Shown here: in pieces, positions 9,115-17,948 of the stretch | How the letters are laid out: each line of letters begins with the position of its first letter | Position numbering within the stretch: the stretch's first letter is position 1 | Origin: DTU053 sp012520115 | GTDB taxonomy: Bacteria > Bacillota > Clostridia > Oscillospirales > Acutalibacteraceae | Assembly (NCBI GenBank): GCA_050953725.1 | Contig: JBMNNB010000003.1 | Coordinates: forward strand, 744,001-808,000 | Direction: 5' to 3' | DNA: 64,000 nt | Notes under the pieces: model-generated | Databases searched by the model: none | What the model saw: the letters and a program-made list of their open reading frames with translations, nothing else | Told to the model about the DNA's origin: nothing | Position numbers and translations under genes: made by a program

Positions 9115-10728
9115 ATGAACAGCAATTTATATGATTTAATAATTATCGGCTCCGGCAGTGCGGGCATGACTGCGGGCATTTATGCGGGCAGGTCAAGGCT
9201 CAAGACCCTTGTCATAGACAAGGAGAGGGCCGGCGGCCAGATTTCCATAACAAACGAGGTTGCCAACTATCCGGGAATACTGAACATTTCCGGCCCCGAG
9301 CTGTCGGACAACATGAAGAAGCAGGCTCAGAGCTTCGGCGCAAAGTTCCTTGATGCAGAGGTCACGGGCGTGGAGCTTGAGGGCGACATTAAGACAGTAA
9401 AGACCACGGCTGGCGACTATCAATCCCTTGCGGTCATCCTTGCCGCAGGCGCCGTGCCGAGGGTCCTCGGCTTTAAGGGCGAGCAGGAGTACAGGGGACG
9501 TGGCATCGGCTACTGCGCCACCTGTGACGGCGAGTTCTTCACGGGCATGGATGTCTTTGTAATCGGCGGCGGCTTTGCTGCGGCGGAGGAGGCCATGTTC
9601 CTGACCCGTTATGCCAAGAAGGTCAGGGTAATCGTAAGAGAGCCTGAGTTCACCTGCTCCAAGATGATTGCCGAAAAGGTTCTGAATTACCCCGGCATCG
9701 AGGTCACCTTCAATACGGAGATAAAAGAGGTCGGCGGCGGGGATGTGCTCAAGTACGCCATATTCGAGAACAACCGGACAGGCGAGAGGACAAGGTACGA
9801 CGTTCCCGAGGGGGATGTATCCTTCGGCGTGTTCGTCTTTGCCGGCTATGTGCCCCAGACGCAGCTCTTCAAGGGCATTCTGAATCTCGACGATTACGGC
9901 TATGTCATCACCGACGAGGACATGCGCACGAACATCGAGGGCGTCTATGCGGCAGGAGATATCAGGCCCAAGAAGCTCAGACAGCTTGTCACGGCCGTTG
10001 CCGACGGAGCTATCGCAGCAACAGAGGCGGAGAGATATATCAACGAAAAGAAGGAGCAACTCGGCATAGTTGTCGAGCAGGAGGAGAAGGCCGACGACGG
10101 CGAATTCCTTGACGATGAAATCAAGGAGCAGCTCTCGTCCATCTTCGAGGTTTTCCAAAATAAGGTCACAATCGCCGCAGTATTAGAGGGCGATGCAGAG
10201 CTTTCAGACGAAATGAAGGGCTTCCTTCAGTCCGTCACTGCGCTGACAGACAAAGTTGAGCTGAAAGTCATGAGCGCCGCAGAGCTGAAAGCTCTTGGTG
10301 CAAGCGTAGATGTTCTGCCCACGGCGGCAATACTCAACAGTAACGGCGAATATACTGGCATTCAGTTCCACGGCGTCCCCGGCGGACATGAGTTCAACTC
10401 CTTCATCATAGCCCTTTACAACACGGCAGGCCCAGGTCAGGAGGTTTCCGAGGCGACACTTTCCGAAATTGCGAAGATAGACAAGCGTGTCAACGTCAAA
10501 ATCGGCGTATCCCTCTCCTGCACACTCTGCCCCGATGTTGTGGCAGGCTCCCAGCTCATAGCCTTAAAGAACAGAAATGTTGAGGCCCAGATGATAGACC
10601 TGTCAAAGTTCCCGGAGATAAAGAACAAATACTCGATTATGAGCGTACCCGCCATTATCATAAATGATGAGAAGGTACATTTCGGCAAAAAGAGTATAGA
10701 GGAGCTGTCAGAAATCTTCAGGGCCTGA
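9115..10728 (+). CDS. ahpF: permuted AhpF / thioredoxin reductase-like alkyl hydroperoxide reductase subunit
   Basis: 537 residues. Residues 1-310 form a thioredoxin-reductase flavoprotein: FAD motif GSGSAG (12-17), redox pair CATC (134-137), NAD(P) motif GGGFAA, and a C-terminal GVYAAGD FAD motif. Residues 340-537 hold two thioredoxin-like folds, the second with CTLC (469-472), like the N-terminal domain of enterobacterial AhpF. The order is thus reversed relative to classical AhpF. This arrangement is common in Clostridia and acts as the electron donor to AhpC. It follows ahpC by 74 bp. Confidence 0.93.
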   Translation: MNSNLYDLIIIGSGSAGMTAGIYAGRSRLKTLVIDKERAGGQISITNEVANYPGILNISGPELSDNMKKQAQSFGAKFLDAEVTGVELEGDIKTVKTTAGDYQSLAVILAAGAVPRVLGFKGEQEYRGRGIGYCATCDGEFFTGMDVFVIGGGFAAAEEAMFLTRYAKKVRVIVREPEFTCSKMIAEKVLNYPGIEVTFNTEIKEVGGGDVLKYAIFENNRTGERTRYDVPEGDVSFGVFVFAGYVPQTQLFKGILNLDDYGYVITDEDMRTNIEGVYAAGDIRPKKLRQLVTAVADGAIAATEAERYINEKKEQLGIVVEQEEKADDGEFLDDEIKEQLSSIFEVFQNKVTIAAVLEGDAELSDEMKGFLQSVTALTDKVELKVMSAAELKALGASVDVLPTAAILNSNGEYTGIQFHGVPGGHEFNSFIIALYNTAGPGQEVSEATLSEIAKIDKRVNVKIGVSLSCTLCPDVVAGSQLIALKNRNVEAQMIDLSKFPEIKNKYSIMSVPAIIINDEKVHFGKKSIEELSEIFRA

Positions 10729-10762
10729 AGCTAAACAGCCCCCCAAAGGGTAAAAATATAAA

Positions 10763-10805
10763 GACCGCATCATAGGCATATCACTTATGGTGCGGTCAAC
10801 TTTTT
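10763..10805 (+). terminator. rho-independent terminator of the peroxide operon
   Basis: GACCGCA (10763-10769) pairs with TGCGGTC (10791-10797), with additional pairing inside the loop, followed by TTTTT at 10801-10805. Confidence 0.8.
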
Positions 10806-11021
10806 ATGCTATTACAGGTATGGTTCAAACTCCGAATTGATTTGCTATTTCTGACAAACAGGTTAACCTCAAATCATTATAATATCCGTTCAATTAGACC
10901 GGCTTCTTAACAAGGCGCAATGGCGGATTGATTATGTTCGAAAAATACGAAAACGGAATACTGAATCAGGCGATTCTTCGTGCTATAAAGTATTCTTTAC
11001 CGGCGACAGCCTGACAAAAGG
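10806..11021. other. A+T-rich intergenic spacer before island 2
   Basis: I see no supported gene. A 26-codon frame at 10934-11014 (MFEKYENGILNQAILRAI...) lacks a ribosome binding site and may be a relic. The stretch ends at the left flanking repeat of island 2. Confidence 0.5.
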
Positions 11022-11509
11022 AGCTGCAGCGCCGCAATGCCGCCCCGCCGCCTGTCGCCGAGGGGTTTGTTTTTTTGCGCCTGTCGCACGCACCCGCTCC
11101 GCTCCTTGCGCCCGCCGCACCCGCTCCGCTCCTTCGCCCCGGCCCGACCAGCGCGGCGGCGCCCGCGCCCGCCCGCTGACCCGCTCCGCCCCGTGCGCAC
11201 CGCCGACCCCCCCCTGCGCCGCCCGCACTCACGCACCGCCGCCGACCAGAGGGGAGGGCAGCCCCCGCCCGCACGCACCCGCTTCGCTCCTTGCCCCCGC
11301 CCCTCCCGCCGCCTGCCGCCGAGGGGTTTGTTTTTTTTTTGCGCCTGTCGCACGCACCCGCTCCGCTCCTTGCACCCGCCGCCCCCCTGCGCCGCCCGCA
11401 CTCACGCACCGCCGCCGACCAGAGGGGAGGGCAGACCCCCCCGCCCCGCCGCCGAGAAAAGACCACAGCTAAGAAAAAAGGAAGCTGCGGCGCCGCAATG
11501 CCGCCCCGC
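11022..11509. repeat. C-rich repeat island 2, flanked by 27-bp direct repeats
   Basis: The ends are 11022-11048 and 11483-11509, a 27-bp direct repeat with one mismatch (AGCTGC[A/G]GCGCCGCAATG...). Inside, GCCGAGGGGTTTG + T-run + GCGCCTGTCGCACG occurs at 11057 and 11318, with 7 versus 10 T, and a 53-bp block recurs at 11209-11261 and 11382-11434 (ends GACCAGAGGGGAGGGCAG). The + strand is C-rich. Open frames here are compositional. It lies between the ahpF terminator and the promoter of the secreted repeat protein. Confidence 0.85.
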
Positions 11510-11565
11510 TTTGCATTCTGTCCCGTTATCAGGCACTTTTTGGTAGCCGGCGGGGCTAATTACTA

Positions 11566-11594
11566 TTGACAAAAATCCCAGCCCTTAGTATTAT
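11566..11594 (+). promoter_or_regulatory. sigma-A promoter of the secreted repeat protein gene
   Basis: TTGACA (11566-11571), a 17-bp spacer and TATTAT (11589-11594). It lies just after island 2, about 107 bp before the start codon at 11701. Confidence 0.8.
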
Positions 11595-11700
11595 TAATAT
11601 GGTTACTTGTCCAAATTAGGCGGTAAATTTTTCTGCATATTTAATGATTTGGAATTATTATCTTATATTTCAGAGTTTGCCAATACGGGAGGTCGTCAAA

Positions 11701-13686
11701 ATGAAAAAAACCCTGGCATTGCTTTTATCAATACTCCTGATTTTTACATCCTTCGTGACGGTTATTGCCGAGGAGGGTGAAGAGGAACCGACGCCGGAAT
11801 TCTATTCTCTCAACCTTGACCTTTTACTCGAGGAGGGCGCACTTCCCGAGGGCGTCAGCTTTACATATGACGAAACGGTCGATCTGGAGAATATCCCCGC
11901 AAACACATATTTCAGCCTTATCTTTGACATTCCCGCAATGTACGATCCTTCAAGGCTGTTCCTCAAGGTTTCGCCCTACACGGAGTTTGTGGACTATGAT
12001 TATTCCGTCATAAAGGCAGATACCAACAAAACCTTCCTTATCTATATGGATTCGGACAAGACTGTTGCCTTTGACCGCTTTGATATCAAGATGTTCCCCA
12101 TTGATGTCATCATCACAAAGGAATATGCAATCCGCCAGTGCGAGCCGTATGACGAGAACGACCCGACTCCCTTTCAGACTATTCCCGGCGGCAAGGTTGT
12201 CCCCTACGGCGGCACCTATTGGTTCAAGGTCATCTTAGCTCCCGACTACAGCGAGAGCAATTACACCGTAATAGTCAACGGCAAAGCTCTGACGCCTCGT
12301 GGTGTTGACGCTGACGGCAACAGGGTTTACCGTCTTCAGAACATCACTGCACAGCCCGTGTTCAACATTTCGGGCTTAATGAAAAATCAGATAAACAACA
12401 TTTTCTCATGGTTTATGAAGATAATGAAGCTCCTTCAGGGCTTCATTCAGGGCTGGTTCAACCGCCATCCCGTTGAGACGACCACCGTTACCACAACAGA
12501 GTTCACGACCGACCCGGAGAAGGTATATTACAGCGCATCAATGCCTCCGGTCAATGAGGCATATACGGTTGTTCCGCTTTCAACGCCTCAGTACATCCTT
12601 GAAGGCAGCGACTTTAAGTTCAAAGTGGAGATTGCCTCAGGCTATATCGGCACGGCGTATGTATATATCAACGGCGTACAGCTTCTGCCGGATGAGGACG
12701 GCATCTATGTGGTAGAAGAGGTCATGGACCACTTCTCGGTATCCGTCAAGGCCTGCGTATTCTCAATACCTGCCTCCAGCGCTTCCTTCACAATCACCCT
12801 CGGCACGAATCCGTATGCGGTAGAGCCCGGCGGCAGCTTTGTATTCTCCGTTGTCAAGAACGAGCTAATTACCGGTAATGTGGTTGTTAAGGCAAACGGC
12901 ACAATAATAAGCCCCACAAGCGGCAATACATACACAATCAGTAATATTAACGGCCCGATTAAGATTGAGATTCAGGTTGTATCCGTAACTCTGCCGGGTT
13001 CGATGGCAGGCATCTACACCGTCGAGCCTCTGACCCCCGCCACAAATATCCCCGTCGGCGGCAGCTTCAGCTTCAGGATTACTAAGAACGTAAGCTACCT
13101 CGGCAACTTTGTGGTCAAGGCAAACGGTCAGGTAATCACACCTTCGGGCAACACCTATACCGTAACGAATATCAACGGCCCCGTTAATATCACAATCGGC
13201 GCATACCTTGTAAAACCGCCTGCTCCTCTCAGCACACCGCAGTACAGTATTCAGGTTCTCACCGACCCGGCAACACTGGGCGAAGGCGGAGTTTACAGAA
13301 TCAAGATTACAAGGCTCGGCACCTTCACAGGCGGTATCTCGGTACTTGCCAACGGCAGCCAGGTAGAGCCCTCTGAGTCTGACGCAACGATTTACGAAAT
13401 CCCGATTACCAGGCCCACAGAGGTCATAGTACAGGCCTGCTCAGTCGTCATTACGGGACTTGACAACCCGATTATCAGGATGACCGCTGTCAGCCCGCTT
13501 GAGGATATCCCGCTCGGCGGCAGCTTCTCCTTCCAGGTAGCATTCGTTAACGGCTACGACGGCGAAATCGAGGTCAAGGCAAATGACAAACTCCTCACCC
13601 CGAACGCCTCCGGCGTATACACGGTATACAACATCACAGGCCCCGTAACTATCGCAATCAGAGCGATTATAACGCAGACCCCGTAA
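11701..13686 (+). CDS. secreted multi-repeat surface protein
   Basis: The start at 11701 is chosen because GGGAGG lies 8 bp upstream and a signal peptide begins there (MKKTLALLLSILLIFTSFV, cleavage near AEEGEEE); the longer frame from 11644 lacks these. The 661-residue protein has a Thr-rich linker (TTTVTTTEF) and about six copies of a roughly 70-residue beta-rich repeat with the pattern PxGGSFxFxV...VxVNGxxLxP...YTVxNIxGPV. Residues near 230-255 form an amphipathic aromatic helix (NNIFSWFMKIMKLLQGF). No sortase signal or enzyme motif is visible. A surface or matrix role is plausible; the function is unknown. Confidence 0.85.
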   Translation: MKKTLALLLSILLIFTSFVTVIAEEGEEEPTPEFYSLNLDLLLEEGALPEGVSFTYDETVDLENIPANTYFSLIFDIPAMYDPSRLFLKVSPYTEFVDYDYSVIKADTNKTFLIYMDSDKTVAFDRFDIKMFPIDVIITKEYAIRQCEPYDENDPTPFQTIPGGKVVPYGGTYWFKVILAPDYSESNYTVIVNGKALTPRGVDADGNRVYRLQNITAQPVFNISGLMKNQINNIFSWFMKIMKLLQGFIQGWFNRHPVETTTVTTTEFTTDPEKVYYSASMPPVNEAYTVVPLSTPQYILEGSDFKFKVEIASGYIGTAYVYINGVQLLPDEDGIYVVEEVMDHFSVSVKACVFSIPASSASFTITLGTNPYAVEPGGSFVFSVVKNELITGNVVVKANGTIISPTSGNTYTISNINGPIKIEIQVVSVTLPGSMAGIYTVEPLTPATNIPVGGSFSFRITKNVSYLGNFVVKANGQVITPSGNTYTVTNINGPVNITIGAYLVKPPAPLSTPQYSIQVLTDPATLGEGGVYRIKITRLGTFTGGISVLANGSQVEPSESDATIYEIPITRPTEVIVQACSVVITGLDNPIIRMTAVSPLEDIPLGGSFSFQVAFVNGYDGEIEVKANDKLLTPNASGVYTVYNITGPVTIAIRAIITQTP

Positions 13687-13707
13687 GAGGCCGATATTAA
13701 AACCCAA

Positions 13708-13732
13708 GGCGGGCTTTTTGCCCGCCTTTTTT
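13708..13732 (+). terminator. terminator after the repeat protein gene
   Basis: GGCGGGC (13708-13714), TTTTT loop, GCCCGCC (13720-13726), then TTTTTT. Confidence 0.9.
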
Positions 13733-13761
13733 CCAAAATTAATGAATAGGTAGGTTTTGAA

Positions 13762-14502
13762 ATGAAATCCCCAAAGCTGGTCCTTTTTGATTTCGGCGGC
13801 ACCCTTGCCGAAGACGGTGAACTGGATATTGCGGCAGGAATAGAAGCCGTTCTGAGAGAGGTGGGCGTGAAGGACTATGACAAGGCTCTCCTGACCCGAC
13901 TCTGGAAGGAAATGCATAGGGAGATTGAGAACAGGGACTCCACGCCAAAGGGCTATCACCTTGAAACGCCCCTCTCGGCGATTTTCAGGAACATCTTCAC
14001 AAGGGCGGGCATAAAAATCGACCTGCCCTCTGACAGGGCCGAATACATCTTTGACAAATATAATTCCTCAAGACGGAAAACGCCCTATATCGAAGACCTG
14101 CTGGAAGCCCTTTACGAGAAGGGCATCAGAACGGCGGTCATAAGCAATATAGTTATGACCGGCGCTTCGCTCAGAATGGCGATAGACGAGCTTCTGCCGG
14201 AGAATAAATTCGAGTTCGTCATTACCAGTGCCGACTATCTCTTTATGAAGCCCGCACCGGATATGTTCGAGGCGGCGGCAAAGCTTGCGGGCGTAAGTCC
14301 CGGGGACTGCTGGTATCTGGGCGATACTTTAAGGGCGGACGTCAGAGGCTCCTCACCTGTGGGTATGACTGCGGTGCGATACTGTTTTGAATCGGAAAAG
14401 GACTTTGAGGAATTAACCACCGTCGGATATGACGGCAAGGAGTATAAATACTATCAGGTAAACTCATGGAAGGTGCTTGAGCAAAAGGTACGGCAGTTCT
14501 AA
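13762..14502 (+). CDS. HAD-superfamily hydrolase
   Basis: 246 residues. Motif I is LFDFGGTL, where the Asp nucleophile is present but the usual second Asp is Gly, as in several HAD-IA members. A Ser/Thr motif II precedes the cap-core junction, the motif III Lys is in FMKPAPDMF, and motif IV is YLGDTLRADV. The start is ATG behind AGGTAGG, just downstream of a terminator. The substrate is probably a small phosphorylated metabolite and cannot be named from sequence. Confidence 0.85.
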   Translation: MKSPKLVLFDFGGTLAEDGELDIAAGIEAVLREVGVKDYDKALLTRLWKEMHREIENRDSTPKGYHLETPLSAIFRNIFTRAGIKIDLPSDRAEYIFDKYNSSRRKTPYIEDLLEALYEKGIRTAVISNIVMTGASLRMAIDELLPENKFEFVITSADYLFMKPAPDMFEAAAKLAGVSPGDCWYLGDTLRADVRGSSPVGMTAVRYCFESEKDFEELTTVGYDGKEYKYYQVNSWKVLEQKVRQF

Positions 14503-14560
14503 AAAGCGTACAATAATATTAGATCAGAATATAGCTTACTGAAAATAAGGGGGCAGTTTA

Positions 14561-15589
14561 ATGGAACAGGTTCGCATAACTGAGCCTACAAAACTGTTGG
14601 ACAAGGACGGAAATGTACTGAAGCCCGGATACTGCACAAGGAATCTGTATCAGTACAACCGCAGCGACATCAAGGCAAACCCGTCCAGGATTAAGGAGTG
14701 GGACTTCTATCAGATTTCCAACGACAGGTACACTGTTCAGATTGTCTTCGGCGATATCTCGATAGCCGGCTTTTGCTCCTTCGCATTCTTTGACAGGGAA
14801 ACGGGCGAAAGGGAGGAGGCCCTCTCGGTTATCCCGCTTACCTTCGGGCGCATGAAAATGCCCGAGCATACTGAGGTTCCCCACAAGATTTCGGTGGGCT
14901 ATGCGGGCACCAAAATGCAGGTCGTGGCTTCAAAGAACAAACGCTGGCTGACGGCGGACATCAGAGCCCGCAAGGAGAAGATTACGGCGGACTTGGAGCT
15001 TATGGTTATGGACGACCTTGAGTCTCTTACCATGGCCGTGCCCTTTAAGGAGCTTCCGGGCTACTTCTATCTTAATCAGAAGGTCAACTCAATGCCCGTA
15101 AAGGGACATATAGAAATAGGCGGCAGGGTCTATGAGTTCTCGCCGGATAATTCCTTTGCTGTTCTTGACTGGGGCAGGGGAGTCTGGCCATATAAGTGCA
15201 GCTGGTACTGGGGCAACGGCACCACGAGGCTTGATGACGGCAGGCTCTTCGGCTTTGAAATCGGCTGGGGCTTCGGCGATATGAGCGCCGCCACCGAGAA
15301 TATGCTCTTCCTTGACGGCAAGGCACATAAAATCGGCGAGGTCTTCCTTGTAAACGACGTTCGCAATGACTATATGCAGCCCTGGGTCTTCTCAAGCGAC
15401 GACGGCCGCTTTGAGCTGACCATGACCCCCGAGTACGACAACTTCACCTCCTCAAGGATAGGCCCCTTAGGCAACATCTGCCATCAGGTCTACGGCAAGT
15501 GGAACGGCACCGTGGTGCTTGACGACGGTACAGTACTCGAAATAAAGGATATGCTCGCCTTCTGTGAGCACTCCGACAACCGCTGGTAA
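14561..15589 (+). CDS. DUF2804 family protein
   Basis: The 342-residue protein starts at ATG behind AAGGGGGC. It shows the features of DUF2804: an N-terminal segment (TEPTKLLDKDGNVLKPGYCTR would be typical), WDFYQI, a central WGRGVWPYKCSWYWG motif, and a C-terminal HSDNRW. The fold resembles carotenoid hydratase/CrtC-like beta-barrels, but no biochemical role is established. It lacks a signal peptide, so it is probably cytoplasmic. Confidence 0.85.
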   Translation: MEQVRITEPTKLLDKDGNVLKPGYCTRNLYQYNRSDIKANPSRIKEWDFYQISNDRYTVQIVFGDISIAGFCSFAFFDRETGEREEALSVIPLTFGRMKMPEHTEVPHKISVGYAGTKMQVVASKNKRWLTADIRARKEKITADLELMVMDDLESLTMAVPFKELPGYFYLNQKVNSMPVKGHIEIGGRVYEFSPDNSFAVLDWGRGVWPYKCSWYWGNGTTRLDDGRLFGFEIGWGFGDMSAATENMLFLDGKAHKIGEVFLVNDVRNDYMQPWVFSSDDGRFELTMTPEYDNFTSSRIGPLGNICHQVYGKWNGTVVLDDGTVLEIKDMLAFCEHSDNRW

Positions 15590-15609
15590 ATCGGTGTTAA
15601 TATTTACAG

Positions 15610-15639
15610 CCCCCATGTTAAAAGTGGGGGATGTTTTTA
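15610..15639 (+). terminator. terminator after DUF2804 gene
   Basis: CCCCCA (15610-15615) pairs with TGGGGG (15625-15630), followed by ATGTTTTTAT. Confidence 0.7.
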
Positions 15640-15650
15640 TGGTAAATCTA

Positions 15651-15679
15651 TTGACTTTTTGCTTTGTAAATATGATACT
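15651..15679 (+). promoter_or_regulatory. probable promoter of the MFS gene
   Basis: TTGACT (15651-15656), 17 bp, GATACT (15674-15679). The -10 box is weak. Confidence 0.5.
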
Positions 15680-15723
15680 TTATCAGTGTGCTTTTTTCAA
15701 ATCGGCTGATAAGGAGTCAATAT

Positions 15724-16983
15724 ATGTCACCGGCAAACCCCTTTAAAAGAACACTGATAGCCTGTTATACCTCATACGTGTCCCAATCGGCGGTCATAAC
15801 CCTTCTGCCCCTGCTTTTCACCACATTGCGTGAGCAGATAGGGGTCAGCTATACCCTGCTTGCGGTGCTGTCGGGATTCAGCTTTGTAATTCAGCTGCTT
15901 GCCGACTTTCTGTTCAGCGGCGCCGCCGCAAGATTCGGCTACAAGCCCTTTGTTTTCGTGGCAATGGCAAGCGAAACGCTGGGCTTCTCATTGCTTGCCG
16001 CCTCGGTCTACATATTCCCGAACCCGGTCATAGGCTTCTTTATGGCCACATTTTTGTTCTCACTCGGCGGCGGATTGTCCGAAATCCTTATAAGCCCCAT
16101 CGTCAACGGAGTGCCCAGCAGCTCCTCGTCGGGCAGCATGGCTATACTCCACTCCATGTACTCATGGGGTCAGATGGCCGTGGTGCTTATCACAACGCTG
16201 CTTTTGTTCGTTCTGGGCGCAGAGAACTGGCCATTTATCGCACTGCTCTGGGCTATACTGCCCATAGTCTGCTGCGTGCTGTTCATGAAGGCGAAATATC
16301 CGGAAAACGCAGTGAACAAGAGCAACTCCACGCCCCTTCAGATTGTCAAAAATCCGATTTTCATACTCTGCATGCTCACTATCTTCTTCGGTGCGGGCGC
16401 CGAGCACACTGTGGTCGGCTGGAGCTCCGCATTCATGGAGGAGGTTCTGAATATACCTAAAGTCTACGGCGATATTGCGGGACTATTGATGTTTGCCTTT
16501 ACAATGGCTATCGGCAGGTTCACCCACGGAATGCTCGGCAACAGAGTCGACCTTTCAAAGTCAATGCTGTTAGGCTCAATCGGCGTGTTCTTCTGCCTTG
16601 CTATAATGGGCGTGTCGCCGATACCGGTCGTCTCATTTTTAGCCTGCGCCCTTTCGGGACTTTGTGTCGCCCTGCTCTGGCCCGGCTCGCTGGTGCTGGC
16701 GTCGGACTCCTTCCCCAATTCGGGAGCGTGGCTTTTTGCCTTTATGGCAACTGCGGGAGACTTGGGCGCCGCCGTCTGCCCCTTTGTGACGGGCAAGCTG
16801 GCGGATATGTCAGGTGAAGTCCCCGTGCTTGCTGACATTGCGACCCGATTCAGCCTCAGCGCCGAGCAAACGGGCATGAGAACGGGCTTTGTGTTTTCCG
16901 CCCTCTACGGCGCAATCTGCACCGTCTCTCTGATTCTGTTCATCAGTGGCAAGAAGAAGCGAAAGAAGCTCGAAGCAGAATAA
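15724..16983 (+). CDS. MFS transporter (sugar permease-like)
   Basis: The start ATG at 15724 has AAGGAG seven bases upstream, preferred over the upstream in-frame ATG at 15688. 419 residues with about 12 hydrophobic segments, a short central loop rich in Lys/Asn (KYPENAVNKSNST) and a basic C-terminal tail (KKKRKKLE). The pattern and the FxxGxxE/GxG-rich helices fit fucose-permease/NarK-like MFS members, which take up sugars or organic anions across the cytoplasmic membrane. The substrate is unknown. Confidence 0.88.
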   Translation: MSPANPFKRTLIACYTSYVSQSAVITLLPLLFTTLREQIGVSYTLLAVLSGFSFVIQLLADFLFSGAAARFGYKPFVFVAMASETLGFSLLAASVYIFPNPVIGFFMATFLFSLGGGLSEILISPIVNGVPSSSSSGSMAILHSMYSWGQMAVVLITTLLLFVLGAENWPFIALLWAILPIVCCVLFMKAKYPENAVNKSNSTPLQIVKNPIFILCMLTIFFGAGAEHTVVGWSSAFMEEVLNIPKVYGDIAGLLMFAFTMAIGRFTHGMLGNRVDLSKSMLLGSIGVFFCLAIMGVSPIPVVSFLACALSGLCVALLWPGSLVLASDSFPNSGAWLFAFMATAGDLGAAVCPFVTGKLADMSGEVPVLADIATRFSLSAEQTGMRTGFVFSALYGAICTVSLILFISGKKKRKKLEAE

Positions 16984-16989
16984 AAAAGC

Positions 16990-17027
16990 AGCCGCTTGAA
17001 GCCCGGTGCTTCAGGCGGCTTTTCTTT
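16990..17027. terminator. bidirectional terminator between convergent MFS and radC
   Basis: AGCCGC-TTGAAGC pairs with GCTTCA-GGCGGCT, followed by TTTTCTTT on + and preceded by an A-run (T-run on -). Confidence 0.8.
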
Positions 17028-17799
17028 AACCGTATGGAATATCGCCGTTTTTGAACATGGACGAATACTTCAGATTCTGCGACATGGAGTAGAACTCCTC
17101 GCCGGATATAACGATATGGTCAAGCAGGTTTATATCCATGGCCGCAAGGGTGCTTGAAATCTGTCGTGTGGCGTCAAAGTCCTGCTTGGAGGGGGAGGCA
17201 AAGCCGTTCGGGTGGTTGTGGGCGATAATCGCCGCACTTGCGTTGCTGGCAAGCAGCTCCGACACCATAAGGCGCATATTAATGTCCGTGTAAGTGACAC
17301 TGCCCTTGCTGATTTCGCAGATTTTTTTCAGCTTGCCCTTGTTGTCAAGTGACAGGACAAGAAGCACCTCAGTCGTTTGGCCCACAAACTGAGGCATAAG
17401 GATTTCGACCGCCTTTTCCGGCGAGTGTATTTCCTCCACATGCTGCGCCCTGTCCGTCAGATAGGCGCGGGAAAGGGCGGGTATCAGCTTGATAAGCGTT
17501 GCGGAGGATACACTTATGCCTCTGACCTTCACAAGCTCACTGAAGGGAGCGTCAAAAACGCCCGACAAGGAGCCGAATTTCTCCAGCAGCAGGTGGGCGG
17601 TGTCGTTCGTGTCCCTTCTGGGAATTGAGAAGAAAAGTAAAAGCTCAAGTATGTTGTGCGGCTCAAAGCTGCCAAGGCCGTTATTTATAAAGCGGTTTTT
17701 AAGCCTCTGCCTGTGCCCTTTATGTGAAACGGCAGGCTCTTTTTTATTTTCTGCTTCTTTGACCTTTGTTGCCTTATCCTCTTTCAAAAGGTGACCCAT
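17026..17799 (-). CDS. radC: RadC family JAB-domain protein
   Basis: 257 residues. The N-terminal helix-hairpin-helix region (residues about 30-100, HNILELLLFFSIPRRDTND) is followed by a JAMM/MPN-like domain with the metal motif HNHPNG...S..D (AHNHPNGFASPSKQDFD). Named from an old misassigned repair locus, this family is a presumed metallo-isopeptidase-like or DNA-associated protein whose function is unsettled. The ATG has GAGG upstream, and the protein begins with a Lys/Glu-rich tail. It is transcribed convergently with the MFS gene. Confidence 0.92.
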   Translation of the reverse strand: MGHLLKEDKATKVKEAENKKEPAVSHKGHRQRLKNRFINNGLGSFEPHNILELLLFFSIPRRDTNDTAHLLLEKFGSLSGVFDAPFSELVKVRGISVSSATLIKLIPALSRAYLTDRAQHVEEIHSPEKAVEILMPQFVGQTTEVLLVLSLDNKGKLKKICEISKGSVTYTDINMRLMVSELLASNASAAIIAHNHPNGFASPSKQDFDATRQISSTLAAMDINLLDHIVISGEEFYSMSQNLKYSSMFKNGDIPYG

Positions 17800-17884
17800 T
17801 TCTCTGCCTCGTTTGTAAATTATTTTCCATATTATACATTATTTTGTCACCTTTGCAAAGAGCGAGAATTTCACCCACAGACGC

Positions 17885-17909
17885 AAAAAACGCCCTGCAA
17901 AAGGGCGTT
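17885..17909 (-). terminator. terminator of the GT-C-like gene
   Basis: AACGCCCT (17889-17896) pairs with AGGGCGTT (17902-17909); the A-run 17885-17890 gives a U-run on the minus-strand transcript. Confidence 0.85.
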
Positions 17910-17948
17910 AAGATTTAAATTTATGAAAAAAATGTTTTGTCGGTATTG

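Noticed and set aside
9193..10158. 321-codon open frame antisense to ahpF
   Set aside because: Shadow of the strong codon bias of ahpF; no ribosome binding site or recognisable domain.
10934..11014. 26-residue frame MFEKYENGILNQAIL...
   Set aside because: No ribosome binding site or promoter of its own; perhaps a relic but not supportable as a gene.
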